Both the position numbers and the translations under genes were made by a program. The notes under the pieces were generated by a model that saw only the letters and a list, made by a program, of their open reading frames with translations, searched no databases and was not told the origin of the DNA. Of a stretch of 49,429 nt of DNA, positions 43,052 to 49,429 are shown piece by piece; the stretch's first letter is position 1, and each line of letters opens with the position of its first letter. The DNA is from Paenibacillus ginsengihumi DSM 21568 (GTDB lineage: Bacteria; Bacillota; Bacilli; Paenibacillales; NBRC-103111): positions 1-49,429 of the forward strand of contig NZ_KB905585.1 of assembly GCF_000380965.1 (NCBI RefSeq), written 5' to 3'.

Positions 43052-43083
43052 AAAACCCCCGAGCTGCAACGCTCGAGGGTTTT
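43052..43083. terminator. Bidirectional terminator after the YjcZ-type gene
   Basis: AAAACCCCCGAGC (43052-43064) and GCTCGAGGGTTTT (43071-43083) pair with one mismatch and a 6-nt loop. It is shared with the convergent moeA. Confidence 0.88.
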
Positions 43084-43093
43084 GTTGTGCGGC

Positions 43094-44353
43094 TTACAGC
43101 CGGATAATGCCTACGCGGCTTCCGGCCGGCACTCCCTGCCCTCCCGCCGGAAGACGGATGAGACAAGCGGTATCTTTGAGAGAGACCATAACGCTCGATT
43201 TGTCCCGGCCGGCCGGACGCACCTTGACCGTCTCCCCGTCCTGCAGGACAACCCCCCGCACATAGCGGGGATAGGCGGAGCCTTTGGCATAGTCGGCATC
43301 CAGCACGGCAGCGGTCTCGTCCGGAAGCGGGGAGCGGCTGCCCAGCGCCGCCTGCAAATACGGCCTGACGAACAGCTCGAAGCCGACGAAGCAGGCTCCC
43401 GGATTGCCCGACAGCGCGAACAGGGGCTTGCCGTTCCAGAGCCCTGTGGACGTGGGACTTCCGGGACGCATCTGCACCTTATTGAACAGCAGCCGCCCGC
43501 TCCATCGTGCGAACAGCTCGACGAGCACATCCTTGTCTCCGACCGAGACGCCGCCCGTCGTGATGAGCACGTCCGCTTCCTCCATCGCTTCCAGAAGCGC
43601 CCGCTCGAGCCGCTGCGGATCGTCCGGCACGATCGGCATCGTGATCGGCACGCCGCCGGCCCTTCGCACCTGGCACGCCAGCATGAAGCTGTTGCTTTCG
43701 CGAATTTTCCCCGGCTCAAGCGGCGCCGACAACGGCAGCAGCTCCGAACCGGTCGGGAAAATCGCCACCTTCGGCTTTCGGTACACCGGGACAAGCTCAT
43801 GCCCGAACGCCGCCAGCAAGGCCGCTTCGCCCGGGCCGATCGCTTCTCCGGCATGGAGCAGCGTCTCTCCTCCGCCGACTTCCTCGCCGACGGAGGTGAT
43901 ATTTTCTCCGAGCACCGCCCGCTTCTTGACGCTGACTTTGCTTCCGGGAGCGCTTCCCGCCTGCCCTGCCAGCGCCTGCTCCGTCGCCTCCAGCATCACG
44001 ACCGCGTCGGCTCCGTCCGGGACAACCGCCCCTGTCATAATGCGCGATGCTTGTCCCGGGCCGATCGCCCGCTCAGGCACCATTCCGCACAGAATCGTCT
44101 CCAGAACGTCAAGCTCCGCCGTCCGCCCAGGCCGGGCCGGCGCCGTGTCGGCCGCCCTCAGCGCATAGCCGTCCACGCCGGAGCGGCGGAAATGCGGCAG
44201 CGGATGGGCAGCTGCGACATCCGCCGCCAAATAACGCCCGTATGCCTCGGCAAGCGGCACCTTCTCTACAGGCATGGTGCGGACGCTGGCCAAAATTTGC
44301 CGCTGGCCTTCCGCTACCGTAACGGCTTTCCGATTGAAGCGCAAGCCGGACAT
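43094..44353 (-). CDS. moeA: Molybdopterin molybdenumtransferase
   Basis: 419 residues. It inserts molybdate into adenylylated molybdopterin to give Mo cofactor. Domain order fits MoeA: N-terminal domains with PLPHFRRSGVDGYALRA (catalytic region, S/D), IMTGAVVPDGADAVV, a MoaB/MogA-like domain with GGVSVGDKDVL and FALSGNPGACFVGFELFV, and a C-terminal beta barrel. Its ATG is 3 nt after the moaA stop and its GGAGG lies inside moaA, so the two are coupled. Confidence 0.94.
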   Translation of the reverse strand: MSGLRFNRKAVTVAEGQRQILASVRTMPVEKVPLAEAYGRYLAADVAAAHPLPHFRRSGVDGYALRAADTAPARPGRTAELDVLETILCGMVPERAIGPGQASRIMTGAVVPDGADAVVMLEATEQALAGQAGSAPGSKVSVKKRAVLGENITSVGEEVGGGETLLHAGEAIGPGEAALLAAFGHELVPVYRKPKVAIFPTGSELLPLSAPLEPGKIRESNSFMLACQVRRAGGVPITMPIVPDDPQRLERALLEAMEEADVLITTGGVSVGDKDVLVELFARWSGRLLFNKVQMRPGSPTSTGLWNGKPLFALSGNPGACFVGFELFVRPYLQAALGSRSPLPDETAAVLDADYAKGSAYPRYVRGVVLQDGETVKVRPAGRDKSSVMVSLKDTACLIRLPAGGQGVPAGSRVGIIRL

Positions 44354-44356
44354 CGG

Positions 44357-45361
44357 TTATCCTCCAATCTGCGACATGCGGCGCGCGGTCGGCGTATGGC
44401 TTTGTCCTTCGCCGGCCAGCGCCTTGGCCATCTCGTGGTTTTGCGGCTTGATGTCGAGCGCGCGGAAGAACAGATCGGCCAGCGCCTTCTCATCGCCGAT
44501 ATATTGCCTGACGTTGAACTCGTCCGCCCAATACAGGCAAGGCTTGATGTTGCCGTCTGCCGTCAGGCGCAGCCGGTTGCACGATTCGCAAAAATGGTCG
44601 CTAACCGGATGAATGAGACCGAACGAGCCGCGCGCGCCGCGAATCCGATAATTTTCCGACGGACCGTTGCCGTACACACGGCCCCACGGCTCCGCCGTCC
44701 AGCCCAGCTCGGCGCAGCGGTCGAGCACGGCCGACAGCGGGATATACCTGCTCTTCCAATCGTGACCGTCATGGCCGATCGGCATATATTCAATGAACCG
44801 CACCTGGATGTCCCGCTCCAGCGTTAGCCTCAGGAAATCGCCGATCTCATCGTCGTTGAGCCCCTTCATCAGGACGACGTTCAGCTTGATCGGCTGCAGA
44901 CCGACCCGTTCGGCCGCCTCCAGACTGCCGAGCACCTTGCGGATGTCGCCGCCCCGGGTAATAAGCCGGAAGCGGTCTGCCTTCAGCGAGTCCAGGCTGA
45001 TGTTGATGCGCGTAAGGCCTGCGGCCCGGAACGCCTCCGCCTTCGGGGCGAAAAAGATGCCGTTGGTCGTCAGCGCAATATCCTCGATGCCCGGAATGGC
45101 GGCAAGCTTCGCCACGAGCTGCTCCAGATTTTTGCGGACGAGCGGCTCGCCTCCGGTAAGCCGCAGCTTGCGTACGCCGTACGCGGCCAGCACCTTGACT
45201 ACCGCGGCAATTTCCTCGAACGTAAGCAGCCGCTCCTCCGGTTCGAACTGCATCCCCTCCTCCGGCATGCAGTATACGCATCGAAGATTGCAGCGGTCCG
45301 TGACGGAAATCCGCAAATAGTCATGTACCCGGCCGAACTTATCGGTCAAACGCTGGGACAT
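44357..45361 (-). CDS. moaA: GTP 3',8-cyclase
   Basis: 334-residue radical SAM enzyme that starts Mo cofactor synthesis from GTP. The N-terminal cluster is C24-x3-C28-x2-C31 ([10 protein letters not shown]); the C-terminal second cluster is [18 protein letters not shown] (about 258-275, C-x2-C-x13-C). The chain ends in MSQIGG, the Gly-Gly tail needed for activity in the family. It follows mobA by 91 bp, with its own -10 and palindrome. GGAGGTG precedes the ATG. Confidence 0.96.
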   Translation of the reverse strand: MSQRLTDKFGRVHDYLRISVTDRCNLRCVYCMPEEGMQFEPEERLLTFEEIAAVVKVLAAYGVRKLRLTGGEPLVRKNLEQLVAKLAAIPGIEDIALTTNGIFFAPKAEAFRAAGLTRINISLDSLKADRFRLITRGGDIRKVLGSLEAAERVGLQPIKLNVVLMKGLNDDEIGDFLRLTLERDIQVRFIEYMPIGHDGHDWKSRYIPLSAVLDRCAELGWTAEPWGRVYGNGPSENYRIRGARGSFGLIHPVSDHFCESCNRLRLTADGNIKPCLYWADEFNVRQYIGDEKALADLFFRALDIKPQNHEMAKALAGEGQSHTPTARRMSQIGG

Positions 45362-45398
45362 AGGGACACACCTCCTTCGGAGAAGCCTCGCATATCAA

Positions 45399-45415
45399 TG
45401 TTATATTATATAACA
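45399..45415. promoter_or_regulatory. moaA -10 within a 17-bp perfect palindrome
   Basis: TGTTATATTATATAACA has 8-bp arms around one base and contains the minus-strand TATAAT (45410-45405). No good -35 is visible. The symmetry suggests a repressor operator at the moaA-moeA promoter. Confidence 0.6.
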
Positions 45416-45452
45416 GGATTTTAACACATCGTTGCGGGATCATAAAGAACAG

Positions 45453-46151
45453 TCACAGCTGACCCCGCATCAAATCGCCATAATCCGCAGGATCGTTGAC
45501 ATTGCGCACAAATGCCGTGTCAATGCCCTGCCGCCTGAAGTCCTCCTCGTCAATGTACATACATTGCACGTCTTCCAGCAGCCGCATCATTCGGCCGTCC
45601 TCCGCGTCCAGCTGCCTTCGCACCGCCGCCAGGCAAGTCTTCCGGTACACCGCATGCAGCGGATGCACCCGTCCGGCAATGCGCGGCGCGGCCGCCGGCA
45701 GGCCCGATTGTTCGAGGCGAAGCGCCATCAAAGCCGCAGCGTCCGCAGAGACGAGAGGCATATCGCAGCCGGTCACCCACAGATATTCGACATCTCCGGC
45801 CTCATGCAGCGCCGCTTCCAGACCGGCCAAGGGGCCGCCGCCGGGCCGCAAATCGCACACGATGCGGACGCCCGCCGCATGCCCCGGCTCCATCGCGTCC
45901 AGCTCCTGCCGCAGCCTTGCCGCGCGCTCCCGGCTGCCGGCCGCGATGATCCGGTGTTGGCACCATGAGGCCATCTCCATCAGCTGCCGCTCGAGAAAGG
46001 TGCGCCCTTGCCACATCAGAAGCGCCTTCAGCCGGCCTTCCATGCGTCGGTTCCGTCCTCCCGCCAATATAACGCCGCAGACGGCTCCCGGACGCTTCTG
46101 CCACGCAAGCCCGGCCGCGCCTTCTCCCGCCTGCTTCGGCCGCTCACCCAT
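45453..46151 (-). CDS. mobA: Molybdenum cofactor guanylyltransferase
   Basis: 232 residues. It adds GMP to Mo cofactor. The nucleotide motif GVILAGGRNRRMEG is at about residues 26-39 (L-A-G-G-x-x-R-R-M), CDLRPGGGPLAGLEAAL at about 99-115 and TGCDMPLV (metal-binding Asp) at about 126-133. The first 20 residues form an extra Ala/Gly-rich leader. Upstream of moaA-moeA, completing a small Mo-cofactor cluster; no molybdate transporter or moaBCDE gene is in the window. Confidence 0.92.
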   Translation of the reverse strand: MGERPKQAGEGAAGLAWQKRPGAVCGVILAGGRNRRMEGRLKALLMWQGRTFLERQLMEMASWCQHRIIAAGSRERAARLRQELDAMEPGHAAGVRIVCDLRPGGGPLAGLEAALHEAGDVEYLWVTGCDMPLVSADAAALMALRLEQSGLPAAAPRIAGRVHPLHAVYRKTCLAAVRRQLDAEDGRMMRLLEDVQCMYIDEEDFRRQGIDTAFVRNVNDPADYGDLMRGQL

Positions 46152-46203
46152 AAGCTATAAGCCTCATCATTCGTATCATATGCCTCCCGATCCGAGCTCT
46201 AAC

Positions 46204-46262
46204 GCTTTTTTTGCTTCTGCCGACGATAATCTGCTTTTTTGCTTCTGCCGACGATAATCTGC
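46204..46262. repeat. 28-bp tandem duplication upstream of mobA
   Basis: GCTTTTTTGCTTCTGCCGAC plus GATAATCT occurs twice head to tail, with 7 and then 6 T residues. It lies between mobA and the 3' end of ppsR; the T-runs could assist termination on the plus strand. Confidence 0.8.
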
Positions 46263-46309
46263 AATGTGCGGGCCGCAGGTGACGGCGGGCGACAAGGTTC
46301 TAAACGGCT

Positions 46310-47116
46310 TTATTGCACATGCCCCATAATAATTCCCGCCGTTTCCTCTATCGCCTTGTCCGTCACATTAATGACCAGGCAGCCGAGCTCCTTCATCAGC
46401 GAATGAGCGTAGTTCAGCTCTTCGGCGATGCGCTCCATCGTGGCGTACTTGGCGCCGAACGGAAGCCCGACCGTCTTCAGCCGCTCCGTGCGGATCTTGT
46501 AAAGCTTCTCCGCATCCATCGTCAAGCCGACGACGCGGCTGCCGGGAACGAGGAACAGCTCTTTCGGCGGCTTAACCTCGGGGACGAGCGGCAGGTTGGA
46601 CACTTTAATTCCCTTGTGGGCCAAAAAAATGCTGAGCGGCGTCTTGCTCGTCCGCGATACGCCGATCAGAACGAGCTGGGCTTTCAGCAGCGCGCTCGTG
46701 TCCCGGCCGTCGTCGCATTTTACCGCAAATTCGATCGCCTCGACCCGGCGGAAGTAATCCTCGTCCAGCTGGTGCAGCAGCCCCGGCTTGCGCTTCGGCG
46801 CATCGTTGAACGTCTCGATGAACGCCTCCATCATCGGCCCCATAATGTCCACGGCGCGCACCCCGAGGCGGATCGCTTCCTCCTTCATCATCTCCCGCAG
46901 CTCCGGCTGAACGAGCGTATAGGCGACGAAACCGCCCCGCTTGGCGGCCGATTCCATAATCGCCCGAATCTCTTCCTCCGTCTTGATATGGCCGATCCGC
47001 TTCGTCGTCACATGATGCCCGTCAAACTGCCGCATCGTGGCCCGGACGACCGCCTCTGCCGTTTCGCCGACGGAATCGGAGCAAATAGTAATTTCGTACG
47101 AACGGTCTTCTCTCAT
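46310..47116 (-). CDS. ppsR: Pyruvate, phosphate dikinase / PEP synthase regulatory protein (bifunctional kinase-pyrophosphorylase)
   Basis: 268 residues (YqfL/DUF299 family). It phosphorylates PPDK or PEP synthase with ADP as donor and reverses this with phosphate. The P-loop-like GVSRTSKTPLSIFLA (about residues 153-167) is the family hallmark, and SDSVGETAEAVVRA is near the N-terminus. The start at 47116 has AAAGGAG about 11 nt upstream; the long open frame further up overlaps ccpN and is not real. It follows ccpN by 8 bp, the same pair as in B. subtilis (yqzB-yqfL). Confidence 0.93.
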   Translation of the reverse strand: MREDRSYEITICSDSVGETAEAVVRATMRQFDGHHVTTKRIGHIKTEEEIRAIMESAAKRGGFVAYTLVQPELREMMKEEAIRLGVRAVDIMGPMMEAFIETFNDAPKRKPGLLHQLDEDYFRRVEAIEFAVKCDDGRDTSALLKAQLVLIGVSRTSKTPLSIFLAHKGIKVSNLPLVPEVKPPKELFLVPGSRVVGLTMDAEKLYKIRTERLKTVGLPFGAKYATMERIAEELNYAHSLMKELGCLVINVTDKAIEETAGIIMGHVQ

Positions 47117-47124
47117 CTTGTTTT

Positions 47125-47817
47125 CTACTCCTTTTTGTCTTCCGATCTTACGATGTGGGGCGACCGATTCAGCGCAAGATCGTACAGCAATTTGGTCATC
47201 ATCGTCTTGGTTACTCTTCCGGTAACTTCCCATCGTTTCCTGTCCGGCGCCTGTCCTTCCTGCCCAAACGGTACTACGACCGGCAAACTGTCGACTTGGT
47301 GGTGAATCATTTTGCCCGCCGCTTCGACGACCGAATCCTCCGGCTGCACATGCACGACGTTCGGCTCGCGCGTCATAACCATATGAACGGGCATCGCTGC
47401 CGCATTGGCGTGTCCCAGAGTAAACTTCAGCAAATCTTTGCGGGAAATGACTCCGCTTAAGCACCCTGCGTCATCGATGACGATCAAGCTGCCGACGTCT
47501 TCCATAAACAGCGTCACGACTGCGTCGTTCACCGTGCTCTGCTCGCGGATGACGACCGGTATGGCCTGAATTTCCTTGACCTTCAGCGAAAGCAGCTTTT
47601 GCGAGGTCAAGGCTGAAGCGCTCACCGACGTCCCCGGCGTATAGCCGACCTTCGGCTTGGCTTCAATAAGCCCGAGCATGACCAGCAAGGCGAGGTCAGA
47701 GCGCAGCGTCGGACGGCTCAAGCCGAGCAATTCGGCAATCTGCTCCCCCGTAATAGGCGCGTGCCTTTTGACAAGCTCGACGATTTGCAGTTGGCGTGCC
47801 GTCAATTCGATGGCCAA
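47125..47817 (-). CDS. ccpN: CcpN-type repressor of gluconeogenic genes
   Basis: 230 residues: N-terminal winged HTH (IELTARQLQIVELVKRHAPI, then LGLSRPTLRSDLALL) and two CBS domains (about 75-205, VGSLIVIDDAGCLSGVISRK and VHMVMTREPNVVHVQPEDSV). In Bacillus it represses gapB and pckA on glucose and senses ATP/ADP through the CBS pair. The start is probably TTG at 47817 (AGAAGG 6 nt upstream), though GTG at 47823 is possible. Promoter: extended -10 TGGTACAAT at 47865-47857. Divergent from glpX. Confidence 0.92.
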   Translation of the reverse strand: MAIELTARQLQIVELVKRHAPITGEQIAELLGLSRPTLRSDLALLVMLGLIEAKPKVGYTPGTSVSASALTSQKLLSLKVKEIQAIPVVIREQSTVNDAVVTLFMEDVGSLIVIDDAGCLSGVISRKDLLKFTLGHANAAAMPVHMVMTREPNVVHVQPEDSVVEAAGKMIHHQVDSLPVVVPFGQEGQAPDRKRWEVTGRVTKTMMTKLLYDLALNRSPHIVRSEDKKE

Positions 47818-47894
47818 TCCCACCCTTCTTCACGCAGCATATCGATCTATACGACCATTGTACCAAATAATGCAGCGATCGAATACAACGCGAA

Positions 47895-47953
47895 TGTGCC
47901 GCATTAATTATTCAAAATACCCTCTATTTATTATGTCACATTTATATTATAAT
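47895..47953 (+). promoter_or_regulatory. glpX promoter region with two CcpN-box-like sites
   Basis: TATGTCACATT (47932-47942) matches the B. subtilis CcpN consensus TRTGHYATAYW at 10 of 11 positions, and TGTGCCGCATT (47895-47905) at 9 of 11. They are 37 bp apart, just upstream of a plausible -10, TATAAT (47948-47953); the -35 is weak. This suggests glpX is a CcpN target here. Confidence 0.5.
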
Positions 47954-48010
47954 GCATTATATTAACTGGTTTCTCATTTTTAACAGGCATCTTTGGGAGG
48001 ATGATTGGTT

Positions 48011-48991
48011 GTGGAGAGAGAATTGGCATTGGAAATCGTTCGCGTGACCGAGCTGGCGGCGCTGTCTGCTGCCCATTGGATGGGCCGAGGCGACAAAAAC
48101 CGTGCGGATGAAGCGGCCACTTCGGCCATGCGCACGATGTTCGATTCCGTGTCCGTACAAGGAACCGTCGTGATCGGGGAAGGGGAAATGGACGAGGCGC
48201 CGATGCTGTACATCGGGGAAAAGGTAGGGAATGGCCAAGGACCGGAGGTCGATGTGGCGGTAGATCCTTTGGAAGGCACGGAATTGGTCGCCAAAGGCCT
48301 GAACAATGCCTTGGCCGTCGTCGCTGTCGCCAATAAGGGCCAGCTGCTGCACGCTCCGGATATGTATATGGAGAAGCTGGCCGTCGGTCCGTCCCTCGCC
48401 GGCAAGCTGTCGCTGGACGATTCTCTCGACGTCACTCTGGAGAAGGCGGCTGCCGCCTTGAACAAGCCGCTGGCCAATTTGACGGTGATGATCCTCGACC
48501 GCGAGCGTCACCGCAAGCAGATCGAGCTGCTTCGCCACGTCGGCGTGCGGATCAAGCTGCTGAGCGACGGCGATGTGGCGGGAGCGATCGCGCCGGCCAT
48601 GCCGGAATCGGGCATCGATCTGTACGTCGGCTCGGGGGGCGCTCCGGAAGGCGTGCTGGCCGCCGCGGCACTCAGCTGCCTGGGCGGAGAGTTGCAAGGA
48701 AGGCTCCTGCCGGCCAACCAGGAGGAATATGAGCGGTGCCGGAAGATGGGACTGAGCGATCCGACAAAGCTCCTGTCGATGCAGGATATGATCGGGTCGG
48801 AGGACGTCATCTTCGCGGCGACGGGCATCACGCCGGGCGAATTTCTGGGGGGAGTGCGGTATTTCGCCGACCAGCGCGCGGAGACGCATTCCATCGTCAT
48901 GCGCGCCAAAACCAGAACCGTCCGTTACATCCGTTCGCTGCATTATTTGCCTAACAAACCATTGACGATGATCGGCTCCGCAGCGGAATGA
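48011..48991 (+). CDS. glpX: Fructose-1,6-bisphosphatase class II
   Basis: 326 residues. It hydrolyses fructose-1,6-bisphosphate in gluconeogenesis. The metal-binding motifs are GEGEMDEAPML (about residues 55-65) and DPLEGTE (about 83-89); GSGGAPEGV is a later family block. GTG at 48011 is chosen because it gives MERELALEIVRVTE, matching GlpX N-termini, with GGGAGG 10 nt upstream; a TTG two codons earlier is less likely. Divergent from ccpN-ppsR. Confidence 0.95.
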   Translation: MERELALEIVRVTELAALSAAHWMGRGDKNRADEAATSAMRTMFDSVSVQGTVVIGEGEMDEAPMLYIGEKVGNGQGPEVDVAVDPLEGTELVAKGLNNALAVVAVANKGQLLHAPDMYMEKLAVGPSLAGKLSLDDSLDVTLEKAAAALNKPLANLTVMILDRERHRKQIELLRHVGVRIKLLSDGDVAGAIAPAMPESGIDLYVGSGGAPEGVLAAAALSCLGGELQGRLLPANQEEYERCRKMGLSDPTKLLSMQDMIGSEDVIFAATGITPGEFLGGVRYFADQRAETHSIVMRAKTRTVRYIRSLHYLPNKPLTMIGSAAE

Positions 48992-48992
48992 C

Positions 48993-49047
48993 AAGATAGA
49001 CGCCTATGACAGCAATTCTATCGTCATCGGTCGTCACCTGCGGTGCT
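48993..49047 (+). repeat. Dispersed repeat unit A after glpX
   Basis: AAGATAGACGCCTATGACAG then TTCTATCGTCATCGGTCGTC and ACCTGCGGTGCTGG. Compared with 14302-14354 it has small indels that shift the frame, so conservation here is at DNA level. It starts 2 bp after the glpX stop. Confidence 0.75.
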
Positions 49048-49049
49048 GG

Positions 49050-49078
49050 AAATTCAGCGTGTGGATACCGCTGAATTT
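49050..49078 (+). terminator. Possible glpX terminator hairpin
   Basis: AAATTCAGCG (49050-49059) and CGCTGAATTT (49069-49078) form a perfect 10-bp stem with a 9-nt loop, followed by TC. It separates units A and B. Confidence 0.5.
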
Positions 49079-49082
49079 TCAA

Positions 49083-49157
49083 GATAGACGCCCATGACGC
49101 TGGCGCGGCACCATCAGATGGTGAAAACGGGCCGCGGGGCCGGGGGCTATTTTCAAG
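49083..49157 (+). repeat. Dispersed repeat unit B
   Basis: GATAGACGCCCATGACGCTG, then GCGCGGCACCATCAGATGGTG, GGGCCGCGGGGC and GGGGGCTATTTTCAAGAGAG match 14222-14301. It contains the perfect hairpin CACCATC-A-GATGGTG (49109-49123). Confidence 0.75.
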
Positions 49158-49163
49158 AGAGCT

Positions 49164-49429
49164 AGCAAATGTTGTATTTTGTACAACAAAAACGGGGCAA
49201 TACCCCAAACTCGCGGCTCAATGTTGTAGAAAGTGCAACATTTCGGGAGATATTCTTCGATTTGAAGCCAAACTCGCCCAAATTGTTGCACAAAATACAA
49301 CATTCCCCTTCCTTTTGTGCGAAGGGGGCAGAAAAAGTTGCATTTTTTGCAGGATTTGTCGCCTCATGCGCCTGGGGTGTGCCCGGGGAGGGGCCGCGCT
49401 AACGCGGAGCTCGAACGCTGACGTGGAGC
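49164..49429 (+). repeat. Compound intergenic repeat, unit C, copy 3 (longest, runs off the window)
   Basis: This contains successive hairpins TGTTGTATTTTGTACAACA (49170), AATGTTG...CAACATT (49221-49242) and TTGTTGCACAAAATACAACA (49283), about 50-60 bp apart. The block shared with copies 1 and 2 follows (GTTGCATTTTTTGCAGGATT, GTCGCCTCATGCG) and then at least one 19-bp tail unit (49401-49419), with a second starting at 49420. The frames it opens (MLYFVQQ... on both strands) have no ribosome binding site. Confidence 0.75.

Noticed and set aside
47117..47464. N-terminal extension of ppsR
   Set aside because: It overlaps ccpN in another frame and is Arg/Gly-rich; the ATG at 47116 gives the family N-terminus.

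Overview
This is a 49.4 kb stretch of high-GC Firmicute chromosome, most likely Paenibacillus or a close relative in the Paenibacillaceae. The evidence is endospore genes (sspI, a YheC/YheD-type ATP-grasp protein, a YjcZ-type peptide, ywmB), an extended LiaFSR/Psp envelope-stress locus, and the ccpN-ppsR pair beside glpX. Most genes are ordinary housekeeping or accessory loci on the minus strand. No rRNA, tRNA, CRISPR array or prophage was seen.

Layout. 1-1060: broken IS4-type transposase followed by a compound intergenic repeat. 1062-5828: radical SAM protein, two divergent MFS transporters, and a LigB/DODA-type dioxygenase with its own promoter and operator-like palindrome. 5865-9400: CadA-type metal ATPase with a His-rich tandem-repeat tail, its operator region, a structured intergenic element and a CadC/CzrA-like repressor. 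9567-12622: aspA-ansA, a decayed malic enzyme and an AAA ATPase. 13376-14473: a gene graveyard (TetR and phosphatase remnants) filled with repeats. 14474-17836: Fur-boxed siderophore-binding lipoprotein, rRNA methyltransferase plus KtrA-type K+ regulator, sspI. 17986-22328: LacI-controlled operon of two Gfo/Idh/MocA oxidoreductases and a ThuA-like protein. 22540-24787: two-component system. 24852-31698: WYL-domain remnant, spore ATP-grasp protein, prfC, an exported TIM-barrel-like protein, a metallophosphoesterase and a frameshifted O-antigen-polymerase-like gene. 31758-35468: zwf, ywmB, an Sm-like small protein, a GNAT enzyme and a 29-residue membrane peptide. 35713-40582: liaR, liaS, liaF, a LiaH/PspA protein, pspC, a second PspA and a LiaI-like membrane protein. 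40895-46151: exported protein, Eis-like acetyltransferase, YjcZ-type peptide and mobA-moaA-moeA. 46310-48991: ppsR-ccpN divergent from glpX. 48992-49429: repeats.

How the genes work together. Aspartate catabolism (AnsA, AspA) feeds fumarate; the malic-enzyme remnant suggests the locus once resembled the B. subtilis ansAB-mleNA cluster. CcpN, PpsR and GlpX form a gluconeogenesis control island, and two CcpN-box-like sites lie upstream of glpX. The Lia/Psp block is a complete envelope-damage sensor and effector set.

The least expected material is non-coding. Two dispersed repeat families (about 50-75 bp units A/B, and a larger unit C with repeated TGTTG...CAACA hairpins and a 19-bp tandem tail) recur in intergenic and decayed regions, twice side by side. 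A structured element lies between the arsR-type and cadA genes. An identical 18-bp motif lies 55-59 nt ahead of two small genes. All functions are inferred by reading; no database search was run.
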